The position numbers and the translations under genes were made by a program. Positions 16,424-25,073 of a DNA stretch of 64,000 bases are shown piece by piece (the stretch's first letter is position 1; every line of letters begins with the position of its first letter). Under the pieces are notes generated by a model. That model made no database searches, was not told the DNA's origin, and worked only from the letters and a program-made list of their open reading frames with translations. Origin of the DNA: Alphaproteobacteria bacterium (GTDB lineage Bacteria; Pseudomonadota; Alphaproteobacteria; Micropepsales; Micropepsaceae); contig WGMH01000007.1 of assembly GCA_016125165.1 (NCBI GenBank), positions 153,531-217,530 of the forward strand. The letters are read 5' to 3'.

Positions 16424-17866
16424 ATGACTGGCACTTACGCAGCGGCAACAACGATGGCAGTCGATCTACAGGCAAAGCGCATCAGCGCAAGCGAGCTTCT
16501 TGAAGCCCATGTGGAACGGCACAAGGCTTTGCACGGCATGCTGAACGCGGTGGTCGCCACCGATCTGGAACGGGCGCGAAACGACGCCGCAGCCATAGAT
16601 GCCGCGCGGGCACACGGCGATGCTCTGGGGCCGCTCGCCGGTATCCCGATGACAATCAAGGATGGTTATGACGTCGAAGGGCTGCCTGCAACGGCCGGCA
16701 ATACGCTATTCGCGAACCGCCCTCCAAAATGCGCCGACGCCGAACTTGTGGCCCGCACGCGCGCGGCAGGCGCGGTAATTTGGGGCAAGACGAATGTGCC
16801 CTTCATGCTGAGCGATTTTCAGAGCTACAACGAAATCTATGGCACGACGAACAACCCTTACGATGTCTCACGTGTTCCAGGCGGCTCATCAGGCGGCGCA
16901 GCGGCTGCATTGGCCGCCGGAATCACGCCCCTTGAGATCGGATCGGACATTGGCGGTTCGCTACGGCACCCCGCGAATTTCTGCGGCGTCTATTCGCTCA
17001 AGCCGACATGGGGCGTGCTGCCGATGAAGGGGCACGTACCGCCGCCGCCAGGTTTCGACCTGGGCGATCCGGATCTGGGCGTTGGTGGACCGATGGCGCG
17101 CAATGTCGGCGATCTGAAACTGCTGTGGGATGTGCTGAACAAGCGTGCACACACCGCGCCGAAACCGAAGACACGCGGACGCATTGCAATATGGATCGAG
17201 GAAAAAGGCTGGCCGCTTGACAACGCCGTCAAAGAACAAGTGAAAGCTCTTGGCAGTGCGTTCGCCGCTGCAGGGTTGCGCGTGGACTATGCGAAACCCG
17301 CTCTCACCGGCATCGAGATGGAGAACACATATCTCGACATTCTAACGCCTATCATCGCGGGAGGTTTTCCGGACAGTTTGCGCGAGGCGATGGCCAAAAT
17401 GCGCGAGGCCGACAAGAAGATGGTGGCTGACGGTCGCGATCACGATGGAGCTGCGCGCTATCGCCTGCGCGTGACGCAATCCGATCAGGACATCATGGCA
17501 GCCATTCGCAAGCGGCAGACGCAAAAGGACGCGCTGGCGTCGTTTTTCGCCGACGGGTGGGACGCAATCCTGATGCCCATTTCACCAGTGCCGGCGTTCA
17601 GGCACGACCATTCCGATCCCGTGAACACGCGTACACTCCACGTGAACGGCAACACCGAACGCTACATGAGCATGCTATCGTGGATTTCGCTGGCAACCTC
17701 GCTGCACGCCCCCGCCCTTGCGCTGCCTGCCGGGCGAACGGTTGACGGGCTTCCGGTGGGAGCGCAGCTGGTCGGGCCGGAGCATGGCGACGGCGGCCTC
17801 TTCGACCTTGCCGCCGCTGCGGAAGGCGTGTTCGCATTTGAACCGCCCCATCTGGAAATGGCATAG
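16424..17866 (+). CDS. amidase (amidase signature family)
   Basis: A 480-residue hydrolase with the Ser-cisSer-Lys triad: Lys in GIPMTIKDGYD, the Gly/Ser-rich signature PGGSSGGAAAALAAGITPLE and the Ser in SDIGGSLRHPANFCGVYSLK. The length and domain order fit the stand-alone amidase family rather than GatA; no gatB or gatC is nearby. ATG 16424 has GGGAG 6 nt upstream. The flavin monooxygenase follows after 33 nt, so the genes are likely co-transcribed. Confidence 0.92.
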   Translation: MTGTYAAATTMAVDLQAKRISASELLEAHVERHKALHGMLNAVVATDLERARNDAAAIDAARAHGDALGPLAGIPMTIKDGYDVEGLPATAGNTLFANRPPKCADAELVARTRAAGAVIWGKTNVPFMLSDFQSYNEIYGTTNNPYDVSRVPGGSSGGAAAALAAGITPLEIGSDIGGSLRHPANFCGVYSLKPTWGVLPMKGHVPPPPGFDLGDPDLGVGGPMARNVGDLKLLWDVLNKRAHTAPKPKTRGRIAIWIEEKGWPLDNAVKEQVKALGSAFAAAGLRVDYAKPALTGIEMENTYLDILTPIIAGGFPDSLREAMAKMREADKKMVADGRDHDGAARYRLRVTQSDQDIMAAIRKRQTQKDALASFFADGWDAILMPISPVPAFRHDHSDPVNTRTLHVNGNTERYMSMLSWISLATSLHAPALALPAGRTVDGLPVGAQLVGPEHGDGGLFDLAAAAEGVFAFEPPHLEMA

Positions 17867-17899
17867 TCGGCGCAAAGAAATTTTTCTTGAGGAACACCC

Positions 17900-19072
17900 A
17901 TGACCATCAAGTTGCGCAACGGCATCTTCCTGGCGCCGTTTCACCCCGTGAACGAAGATCCCACGCTCTGCCTGCAACGCGATATGGAGCTGATCGAGCA
18001 TCTCGACCGGCTCGGCTATGAGGAAGCATGGGTTGGAGAGCATCACTCCGCGGGGTTCGAGATTATTCCTTCGCCAGAGCTATTCATCGCTGCTGTTGCC
18101 GAGCGCACCAAGCGCATCAAATTGGGCACTGGCGTTGTTTCGCTGCCCTATCACAACCCATTGATGACGGCGAACCGCATCATTCAGCTCGATCATCAGA
18201 CACGCGGCCGCGTGATGTTCGGCGTCGGGCCAGGGCTTCTGCCTTCCGACGCGTTTTCCATGGGCATCGATCCTTCCACTCAGCGCGACCGCATGGTGGA
18301 AGCCATCGAGGTCATACTGCGTCTGTGGAAGGGAGAGCGGGTGACGCATAAGGCCGACTGGTTCACGCTGGTCGATGCCACCTGCCAGCTTCTGCCCTAT
18401 AGCTGGCCCCATCCGGAGGTCTGCGTGGCCTCTTCGGTGACACCATCCGGCGGCAAGCTCGCGGGCAAGCACGGCTTCGGCATGCTGTGCGTGGCGGCGA
18501 CGCAGGCGAGCGGCTATGACGCGCTCGCGATCAACTGGGAAATCGCCAACAAGGTCGCCGCCGAGCACGGCAAGACCATGAACCCCGAACAGCTTCGCCT
18601 TGTCGGCCCGGTGCATATCGCCGAAACGCGCGAGCAGGCGTTCGAGAACTGCAAATACGGCTTCGACCAGTGGCAGGGCTACTTCTCGGGAATCTCCGCC
18701 GTGGCCGGCCGCGAGACCACAGAGAACCGTCCCATCCACACACTGGTGGAAGAAGGCGCCGCCGTTGTCGGCACGCCGGATGACGCCGTGGCGCAGATCC
18801 AGCGCCTGCAGAAGAAACAGGGCGAATTCGGCTGCTTCCTGCAGCTGGCGCACAATTGGGCGAACTTCGAGAACACAAAGAAGTCCTATGATCTGTGGCA
18901 GCGCCATGTGACGCCCGTGATCAACAAATCCAATGTGGCGCGCGAAACCGCACTCAACTGGGCGCGCGATAACAAGGAACGCTTTATCGGTGCAGCGATG
19001 AGCGCGGCCATGCAAACCATCCAGAAGCATCACGAAGAAGAAGCCAAAAAGGGCGCCAAGGCGGCGGAATAA
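17900..19072 (+). CDS. LLM-class flavin-dependent monooxygenase, LimB-like
   Basis: A 390-residue luciferase-like TIM-barrel monooxygenase using reduced FMN. Family positions include YEEAWVGEHHSAGFE near the start, KLGTGVVSLPYHNP, and GRVMFGVGPGLLPSDAF. Overall it resembles limonene 1,2-monooxygenase and related enzymes, but the substrate cannot be read from sequence. No flavin reductase gene is adjacent, so FMNH2 must come from elsewhere. The C-terminus is Lys/Glu/Ala-rich. It lies between an amidase and a cysteine hydrolase on the same strand. Confidence 0.88.
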   Translation: MTIKLRNGIFLAPFHPVNEDPTLCLQRDMELIEHLDRLGYEEAWVGEHHSAGFEIIPSPELFIAAVAERTKRIKLGTGVVSLPYHNPLMTANRIIQLDHQTRGRVMFGVGPGLLPSDAFSMGIDPSTQRDRMVEAIEVILRLWKGERVTHKADWFTLVDATCQLLPYSWPHPEVCVASSVTPSGGKLAGKHGFGMLCVAATQASGYDALAINWEIANKVAAEHGKTMNPEQLRLVGPVHIAETREQAFENCKYGFDQWQGYFSGISAVAGRETTENRPIHTLVEEGAAVVGTPDDAVAQIQRLQKKQGEFGCFLQLAHNWANFENTKKSYDLWQRHVTPVINKSNVARETALNWARDNKERFIGAAMSAAMQTIQKHHEEEAKKGAKAAE

Positions 19073-19100
19073 ACCGCCGGATTTGAGGGGGAGGTATGCG

Positions 19101-19658
19101 ATGATTGTGCGCCTCCCCGAGGGCAAATTGAGAACAGCCCTGGTCGTGATCGATGTGCAGAAAGGCATGTTCGCCTTGCCGGACTTTCAGCCTTATGACG
19201 GCGAGGCCGTCGTGGAAAGAATTGCAAGATTGATCGCGAAAGCCCGCAAGGAAGGCGTGCCGGTATTCTATGTGCAGCATCACGGGACGGGCGATCACCC
19301 CTTTCAGCCGGGAAAGCCAGGCTTTCCGTTTCACGACAAGCTGAGGCCACAGCCCGGTGACGACGTTACGGTGAAGCATCATGGCAGTGCGTTCAAGGAA
19401 ACGGATTTTGACGACAAGCTGGCGCGGGCCGGAATCCGTCACCTCGTGATAACGGGCATGCAGTCGGAATATTGTGTTGATTCCGCCGTGCGTGGCGCGG
19501 TCGAGCGCGGCTATCGCGTGACCCTGGTGGCGGATGGCCATTCCACCGGCGACACCCCTGTGCTGGAAGCGGCCCAGATCATTGCGCACGAAAATATCAC
19601 ACTGGCCGACAGCTATGCCGCGGTGGTTCCCGCCGCAGACATCGTGTTCACCGACTAG
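19101..19658 (+). CDS. isochorismatase-like cysteine hydrolase
   Basis: A 185-residue hydrolase of the isochorismatase superfamily. The catalytic triad is visible: Asp in VVIDVQKGMF, a Lys in the central segment, and the nucleophilic Cys in TGMQSEYCVDSAVRGA. Family members hydrolyse amides such as nicotinamide, N-carbamoylsarcosine or ureas. ATG 19101 has a GGGGGAGG site 7 nt upstream. As the last gene of the amidase-monooxygenase set, it could release ammonia from an intermediate; that is inference. Confidence 0.87.
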   Translation: MIVRLPEGKLRTALVVIDVQKGMFALPDFQPYDGEAVVERIARLIAKARKEGVPVFYVQHHGTGDHPFQPGKPGFPFHDKLRPQPGDDVTVKHHGSAFKETDFDDKLARAGIRHLVITGMQSEYCVDSAVRGAVERGYRVTLVADGHSTGDTPVLEAAQIIAHENITLADSYAAVVPAADIVFTD

Positions 19659-19858
19659 ACTCTTTCCAGTTTTCGTCAGGTTCCGTCGCGCCCGCCAGGG
19701 TTGACAAGTTTTTTCCGGAATCGCCGCTTTTTTGCGCCCCTCCAGCCTTGCTTTGGCCCAGATGCGCCGTTCTATTTTCCTGACGGCGCCGGTTTGGCAT
19801 TGACGTCACATGGGCGCGGTATCAGGCTTAGACTCTCTCTGGGGATGGAGAAAACAAC

Positions 19859-20251
19859 ATGCGCAAACTGATTCTTGCGGCGACGCTTTGCCTTGTCGCT
19901 GCACCGGCCTATGCCTCTCACTCGACCTGGTCAGCAATCGCGATTTCCGGCCAGACGGGCGACTGGGGTCGTTCCTATGACTGGTGGAGCAAGCAGGAAG
20001 CCATCGATGCGGCGATGAAATATTGCAAGAACAATGGCGCCACCGACTGCAAGCTCGCGACGTGGGCGCAGGGCAATTACTGCGCCGCAGTGGCCGTGAA
20101 GAAATATTCCGACGGCACGGTAGCATGGGGCAGCGCCTCTGCTCACCGCCTGACGGATGCCCGCAGCAAAGCCATGGATGTCTGCGCACAGTATGCAGAC
20201 GAGCCTTGCGATCAGGTTGAAGTGGATATCTGCGGCAACGTGGACGACTGA
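19859..20251 (+). CDS. DUF4189-type secreted protein
   Basis: A 130-residue exported protein. Residues 1-19 are a signal peptide (LILAATLCLVAAPAYA|S). The mature part has the DUF4189 pattern: WSAIAISGQTGDWG, regular Ala/Cys helices, NYCAAVAVK, and six cysteines that could form three disulfides in the periplasm. The function is unknown. A GGAG site precedes ATG 19859. The 200-nt region upstream holds a TTGACA (19701-19706) and TTGACG (19800-19805) but no convincing -10, and nothing else I recognise. Confidence 0.8.
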   Translation: MRKLILAATLCLVAAPAYASHSTWSAIAISGQTGDWGRSYDWWSKQEAIDAAMKYCKNNGATDCKLATWAQGNYCAAVAVKKYSDGTVAWGSASAHRLTDARSKAMDVCAQYADEPCDQVEVDICGNVDD

Positions 20252-20257
20252 TCGCCT

Positions 20258-22048
20258 TCAGAGCTTGACGCGGCCCGCGACGATATCGCCGTAGCGGGCC
20301 GCATCGAGCGGCACATATCGCTGTGCACCGGGATCCAGCATATAGAGCGGATCATCGATATGAGAGGGGTCAAATCCCTCCTTCACCAATTCCACCTTGC
20401 GCATCTTGAATGTCCCGGTGATCTCCATCTGGGGACGCAAGCGGATAAAGATCGGGCGCGCATAAGCGGGAAGCTTTCCAGCCAGCGCCTGCACAAGATT
20501 TGAGGGATCAAATTCCGGCGCCGCGACGATGGCCGCCATGCCGGCGCGACCATCCATGCCTGGAATGGAAACACCATAGACGTTGGCTTCTTCCACGCCC
20601 GGTATGACCCCCAGCGCTTCAGCAACCTCGCTTGTCGCGACATTCTCGCCCTTCCAGCGGAAGGTGTCGCCAATGCGATCCACGAAATAGATGTAACCAT
20701 GCGCTTCGCGACGCAGGAGATCCCCGGTGCGAAACCAGGAATCGCCTTGCTCGAACACATTCTGCAAAATCTTTTTCTGTGTGTCGGCGGCCTTGGTATA
20801 ACCCTCGAAGTTGCGCCCCGGCATGTTGGAAATCTTGCCGATAGCTTCGCCCGGCTCGCTATCCTGACATTCGATGCAGAAACCGTCGGGCCCGCGCACA
20901 GGCATTTCATTTTCAACATCGAATTTGACGATGCGCATCTGCATGATGCCGCGCATATAGGACGGGAGGCGACCCACGGCACCGACCGTGCCGTCATAGT
21001 TCAACATCGATACATTACCTTCCGTCGCGCCATAGAACTCCACGATACGCGGGATGGCGAAGCGCTTCTGAAAGGCCGGCCAAATCTCGGGACGCAGGCC
21101 ATTGCCGGTGATGGCGCGAATGGAATGTTTGTTTTCGTACGGGTTGGGCGGCGCATTCAAGAGATAGCGGCACAACTCGCCGATGTATTGGAAGAGCGTT
21201 GGCTTGTACTTGTGGCAATCGTCCCAGAATTCATGGACGGAAAATCTGCGCCGGATCACCACCGAACCGCCCGTGGTCAGTGCGGGGCCAAGCGCGCATA
21301 TTCCGCCCGCCGTGTGGTAGAGTGGCAGCGTGTTGTACATGCGATCCGATGCTTTGGCATTTAACCCGCACGCAAAGCCATACATCATGTAGAGCATGCG
21401 CATGTGACTGATATTCGCCGCCTTCGGCAAACCCGTGGTGCCAGAGGTGAAGATATAAAAGACGATATCCTTGCCGACGATGCCCTTGCGCCATGCATCG
21501 CCCACGTCGTCTGTCGATACGCGGGCCAGCACCGGGTCGAGTTCTTCATGGGGGGCCAGGCGCCCGCCCGTGATCCACACCTTTGGCGCAGAGGATAGCG
21601 AAGCGGCGATTTCACCATAGGCATCCGCGAGCTCCATGCCGAGAATGAAGTGCTTCGCGCCCGCGATGGAAATGGAATGGGCCAGTGGCGTGCCGCGCTG
21701 ATTGGTATTCACCAGTGCCGTGATCGCACCGATTTTGGCCATGCCAAGCCAGGCCATGATGTATTCCGGCCGGTTCTCCATGAGAAGACCTACAACATCG
21801 CCCTGCCTGATCCCCGTCTCGATCCCCCAGCGCGCGTACTGGTTGGCCCCTGCCTCAAGCTGCGCATAGGTGACCGTGCGGTCCTCGAACAGGATGGCGA
21901 TGGCATGGGGAGTATGCGCCGTAACCCGCCGCACGATGTCGACAATGGTCAGCGGGCCATCGGCTTTGACATGGCGGATGTTCCACAGCGTGCGCGCGAT
22001 GCTCGTGATATAAATTGTCTCGCGCCTGATTGCGCCCAAAAGCCCCAT
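20258..22048 (-). CDS. long-chain acyl-CoA synthetase
   Basis: A 596-residue adenylate-forming enzyme that activates fatty acids to acyl-CoA. The ATP loop is YIFTSGTTGLPKAA, the later motif is EFYGATEGNVSMLNYDG, and DLLRREAHGYIYFVDRIGDTFRWKGEN is the hinge/adenylation region. The N-terminus, with RRVTAHTPHAIAILFEDRTV, resembles very-long-chain/fatty-acid-transport-protein-type synthetases more than E. coli FadD. It converges on the DUF4189 gene and is divergent from the TusA-like gene with about 60 nt between. Confidence 0.9.
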   Translation of the reverse strand: MGLLGAIRRETIYITSIARTLWNIRHVKADGPLTIVDIVRRVTAHTPHAIAILFEDRTVTYAQLEAGANQYARWGIETGIRQGDVVGLLMENRPEYIMAWLGMAKIGAITALVNTNQRGTPLAHSISIAGAKHFILGMELADAYGEIAASLSSAPKVWITGGRLAPHEELDPVLARVSTDDVGDAWRKGIVGKDIVFYIFTSGTTGLPKAANISHMRMLYMMYGFACGLNAKASDRMYNTLPLYHTAGGICALGPALTTGGSVVIRRRFSVHEFWDDCHKYKPTLFQYIGELCRYLLNAPPNPYENKHSIRAITGNGLRPEIWPAFQKRFAIPRIVEFYGATEGNVSMLNYDGTVGAVGRLPSYMRGIMQMRIVKFDVENEMPVRGPDGFCIECQDSEPGEAIGKISNMPGRNFEGYTKAADTQKKILQNVFEQGDSWFRTGDLLRREAHGYIYFVDRIGDTFRWKGENVATSEVAEALGVIPGVEEANVYGVSIPGMDGRAGMAAIVAAPEFDPSNLVQALAGKLPAYARPIFIRLRPQMEITGTFKMRKVELVKEGFDPSHIDDPLYMLDPGAQRYVPLDAARYGDIVAGRVKL

Positions 22049-22110
22049 TCGCCGCGAATCGCCTTTCTGTCAGGAAGGGCGAGGATAGTGCCTGACGGAG
22101 CATCGTCAAA

Positions 22111-22344
22111 TTGACCGAAAGCGCGCGCATGCTCGATTTGAGGGGGTTGAAATGTCCCCTGCCCGCGCTGCTTGCACGCCGCGCGCTGGAGCGCGCCGCG
22201 CCTGGCACCGAGATTATCGTGACGGCGGATGACCCCATGGCGGCGATCGACATTCCCCATATGTGCCGGCAGGAAGGGTTTGAAGTTAAGGGGGAGACCC
22301 GTGCCGCTGAGGCCGTAACACTGGTGCTGCGGCGGCCAGCTTGA
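22111..22344 (+). CDS. TusA-like sulfur carrier protein
   Basis: A 77-residue SirA/TusA-fold protein. LDLRGLKCPLPALLARRAL carries the single conserved Cys that accepts persulfide sulfur, and DDPMAAIDIPHMCRQEGFEV follows the family pattern. Start: TTG 22111 gives the usual MTE-type N-terminus with GGAG 10 nt upstream; ATG 22129 (71 residues) is an alternative. Likely a cytoplasmic sulfur relay protein; no partner sulfurtransferase is adjacent. Confidence 0.85.
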   Translation: MTESARMLDLRGLKCPLPALLARRALERAAPGTEIIVTADDPMAAIDIPHMCRQEGFEVKGETRAAEAVTLVLRRPA

Positions 22345-22398
22345 CGGACCTTTCCAGCGGCGGTTTATGGAGCCCGCAACCCGGTTAGCAAGCGCCCC

Positions 22399-22911
22399 AT
22401 GTCTGACGTGAATCCCGATCTGAAGCCCATCCTGGACATGTTCGGCGATCAGTTGCGCCATCCCAGTGTGGGTTCCGTGCTGTCCGATTGGCGTAACACG
22501 CTGAACAAGGGGATGCTGCACTTCGGGCGCAAGGAAGAGCTGGCACCCGATATCGACTTCAACACGCTGATCTACACCGAACTGAATCCCTCGCCTGCCA
22601 AGAGCGGCCGGCGCATCACGCTGGAACCGACACTGGAGCTGATTGGCGTGATATCCGACCGCAAGCTGAACCACCGCCAATTCCATTATCTGCGCAATGA
22701 GATGGTGATCATCCGCGCTGCGGGACGCTGGGACTATTTCAAGAATTCCGGTCCATTCGATCTGAAGATCGCCAGCGAAGTGACCGTGCGTCTTCCCGAA
22801 GGCGTGAATGCGACCAAGGCCGCATCCGGGCAGGTTCTGAAGGAAGTGGGGAAATTGTGTTTCTCCTGGCTTGTTGTGAACAAGATGAGCCAGGGCGCGG
22901 GAACGGCCTGA
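22399..22911 (+). CDS. conserved-looking protein of unknown function
   Basis: A 170-residue soluble protein I do not recognise. It has no signal peptide or membrane segment. It begins with an acidic helix (VNPDLKPILDMFGDQL), then alternating hydrophobic stretches suggesting strands (RRITLEPTLELIGVISD, EMVIIRAAGRWDYF, FDLKIASEVTVRLPEG). Codon use fits its neighbours and it ends at a strong terminator, so the gene is likely real. It may share a transcript with the TusA-like gene 54 nt upstream. Confidence 0.65.
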   Translation: MSDVNPDLKPILDMFGDQLRHPSVGSVLSDWRNTLNKGMLHFGRKEELAPDIDFNTLIYTELNPSPAKSGRRITLEPTLELIGVISDRKLNHRQFHYLRNEMVIIRAAGRWDYFKNSGPFDLKIASEVTVRLPEGVNATKAASGQVLKEVGKLCFSWLVVNKMSQGAGTA

Positions 22912-22934
22912 ACAGAATTTGGGCAGCAGAAATG

Positions 22935-22972
22935 AAAAAGGGCCTCCCCCTAGGGGAGAGGCCCTTTTTTTT
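22935..22972. terminator. bidirectional rho-independent terminator
   Basis: An A-run, GGGCCT-CCCC arm, short CTA loop, GGGG-AG-AGGCCC arm (two-base bulge) and an eight-T run. It lies between convergent genes ending at 22911 (+) and 22990 (-) and can serve both. Confidence 0.85.
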
Positions 22973-22989
22973 ATTTCGAGGCGAGGATG

Positions 22990-24915
22990 TCAATCCGCCG
23001 GATAGCCGAGCCGGTCCAGCGATGGTTTCAGAATTTCCACCGCCTCATCCAGATGCTTACGGTAATGCCGATAGCGATGCACCGACGAATCGTAGAGCTT
23101 CTCCGTAACCTGGGCATAGCTGGCGGTGCGGGCATAGCGCTGGTTCTCGTGGAAGGACAAGACCTTCGGATCGAAATCCAGACCGACAAATTCCAGAATG
23201 CGGCGAACGTTTGGCTCCTGGTCTTCCACCAGATCCTCATATCGCACTTCGAGATATTTCAGGTCGATCTGCTGCTCGTAGTGTTCGACCAACTCGTCGA
23301 TCCGCACATAATGTGTGGCGCAAGTTTTCACATCGAACGCCTGATGGAACCCATGGGTGAGGAAATTCGAGAAATTCGATGTGAGAATGTCGAGCGGATG
23401 ACGCCGCACGTGCACGATGGGTGATTCCGGGAAGATCAGATGTATCAGGCCCAGATGCGTTTCGTTGAGCGGCATCTTGTCAGTAAAGAAGACGGCGCCC
23501 TTCTCAAAGATGCCGAGCTGCTGTGCGCGCCGCAGGTAGTAGTCGCGGAATTGGTCCAGAACCAGCTGGTTGTCGCCCATCCAGAGATCCGCGAGGCATT
23601 CGGGATATTGCAGGGGGCTTCCCAGCATGCGCGGCGCAATGCGCGCGATATCGTTGATGAACACCAGCTCATCGCCAGCGGAAGCCGCAGGATGGGCCGT
23701 GATCGTTTGCTCCACCATGGTGGTACCGGAGCGCGGATAGCCGACAATGAAGATCGGCTGTGGCATCGATTCATCGCGGCTGGCGCGCGGCAGGATCGAC
23801 ATGCGCTGACGCACAAAAAAGCGCTTCAGCCGCTCGATCAGGTTGTTGGCAACCTGATCATTGTAACGGCGGCCCTGGACTTCGCGGCAGAGACGCTTGC
23901 CTTCGACAAAATCCGCCCAGGCTTCATCGAAGCGATCCATCTTGTCGTAAAGACGTCCGCGCTCGAGCAATGCGATGGGCTGCATCTGCTTGGCTTTGTT
24001 GTCGCTCTGGCTGCGCGTCAGTTCGGCGACTGCTTCCTCGTTTTTCTTTTCACGGCCATAGAGAATGGCGCGCGTCAGACTGAGATCGATGGCATCCGGT
24101 GCAACTTCTTCGGCTTTGTGCAGCAATTCCCATGCATGCGGGATGTTGCGACGTGCCTCTTCGAGACGGGACCAGCCGATCCATGCGTTGACGTTTTTTG
24201 GCTCAAGGTCGGTAGCTTTTCTGTACCACTCTTCGCTCTCTTCGACCTTTCCCTGCGTCTTGAGGCAGTTGGCCAGATTGGTCGCCACGCGCGCATTTTC
24301 GCCGGCGATTTCGATGGCACGACGGAAGTGATATTCGCCGGCAACAGCACGGTTGGTTTCCGTCAGGATCAAGCCCATGATTCCATGGGATTGCGCGTTT
24401 CGCGGTGCGAGTCGGATGGCATTTCGCGCATGTGCTTCGCATTCCACGCGCTCACCGCGCTGGAACAACATGAACGCCAGTTCGGTTGTGGCCCAGAGCA
24501 GATTGGGATTTTTCTGAACGATGCGCCGAAGGATGGATTCAAGACGCGGGCTGGGCTGCGGGTTTACTTTTTTGATGCACTGGCAAAGCAGGATGAGCGC
24601 GTTCAGGTGATCCGGCACCTGTTGCAGGGCCTGCATGGCGCGCAATTCGGCGCGTTCCAGTTCGCCCTTTTCAAGAGCCTCGTTGCCCTCTTTGACGAGA
24701 GGATCGACCACGCGCGGGTCGATACGGGGTTGCTGGTTCGGTTGGGGGCCACGGCCGCGGCCGCCTGGGCCTTGGGGGCCGCTGCGACGGCCTTGCTGCT
24801 GCATGGGTCCCGGGGCTTGCGGACCGCGAGCAGGCTGCTGGGCGGCAGCGGCGCTATCCGGCGTACCCTGGGTGCCGCTGCCGTCACCGGCGCGACCTTG
24901 GGGTTTGGTGTTCAT
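22990..24915 (-). CDS. TPR-repeat sulfotransferase
   Basis: A 641-residue cytoplasmic protein in three parts. Residues 1-62 are low-complexity Gly/Pro/Gln/Arg; about 65-360 are tetratricopeptide repeats (e.g. ARVATNLANCLKTQGKVEES, then EWYRKATDLEPKNVNAW); about 385-640 form a PAPS-dependent sulfotransferase with the 5'-phosphosulfate loop FIVGYPRSGTTMVEQ and the 3'-phosphate site HVRRHPLDILTSNF. This architecture is shared with bacterial relatives of protein-tyrosine sulfotransferases; TPRs usually bind protein partners. AGAGGAA precedes ATG 24915. It lies 158 nt downstream of the giant tyrosine-rich surface protein gene, which makes that protein a candidate substrate (inference). Confidence 0.9.
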   Translation of the reverse strand: MNTKPQGRAGDGSGTQGTPDSAAAAQQPARGPQAPGPMQQQGRRSGPQGPGGRGRGPQPNQQPRIDPRVVDPLVKEGNEALEKGELERAELRAMQALQQVPDHLNALILLCQCIKKVNPQPSPRLESILRRIVQKNPNLLWATTELAFMLFQRGERVECEAHARNAIRLAPRNAQSHGIMGLILTETNRAVAGEYHFRRAIEIAGENARVATNLANCLKTQGKVEESEEWYRKATDLEPKNVNAWIGWSRLEEARRNIPHAWELLHKAEEVAPDAIDLSLTRAILYGREKKNEEAVAELTRSQSDNKAKQMQPIALLERGRLYDKMDRFDEAWADFVEGKRLCREVQGRRYNDQVANNLIERLKRFFVRQRMSILPRASRDESMPQPIFIVGYPRSGTTMVEQTITAHPAASAGDELVFINDIARIAPRMLGSPLQYPECLADLWMGDNQLVLDQFRDYYLRRAQQLGIFEKGAVFFTDKMPLNETHLGLIHLIFPESPIVHVRRHPLDILTSNFSNFLTHGFHQAFDVKTCATHYVRIDELVEHYEQQIDLKYLEVRYEDLVEDQEPNVRRILEFVGLDFDPKVLSFHENQRYARTASYAQVTEKLYDSSVHRYRHYRKHLDEAVEILKPSLDRLGYPAD

Positions 24916-25023
24916 GAATTCCTCTTGGGTGTGGAGAAGCTGTCTTGCGAGACGGCAAACTATCCAAGCATGGGCGATGCGGCAATGTTGGCGTGAATGC
25001 CTGGAAGATGGCGATCACAAATG

Positions 25024-25051
25024 AAAACGGCGGGCCTTTCGGACCCGCCGT
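25024..25051 (-). terminator. rho-independent terminator after the giant gene
   Basis: On the minus strand an ACGGCGGG arm, a one-base mismatch, a C-C/G-G closing pair around a GAAA loop, CCCGCCGT and TTTTC. It lies 22 nt past the stop at 25074 and before the sulfotransferase gene, so the two are at least partly separate transcripts. Confidence 0.75.
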
Positions 25052-25073
25052 CTTCTTGTTGCTATTCAATAGA

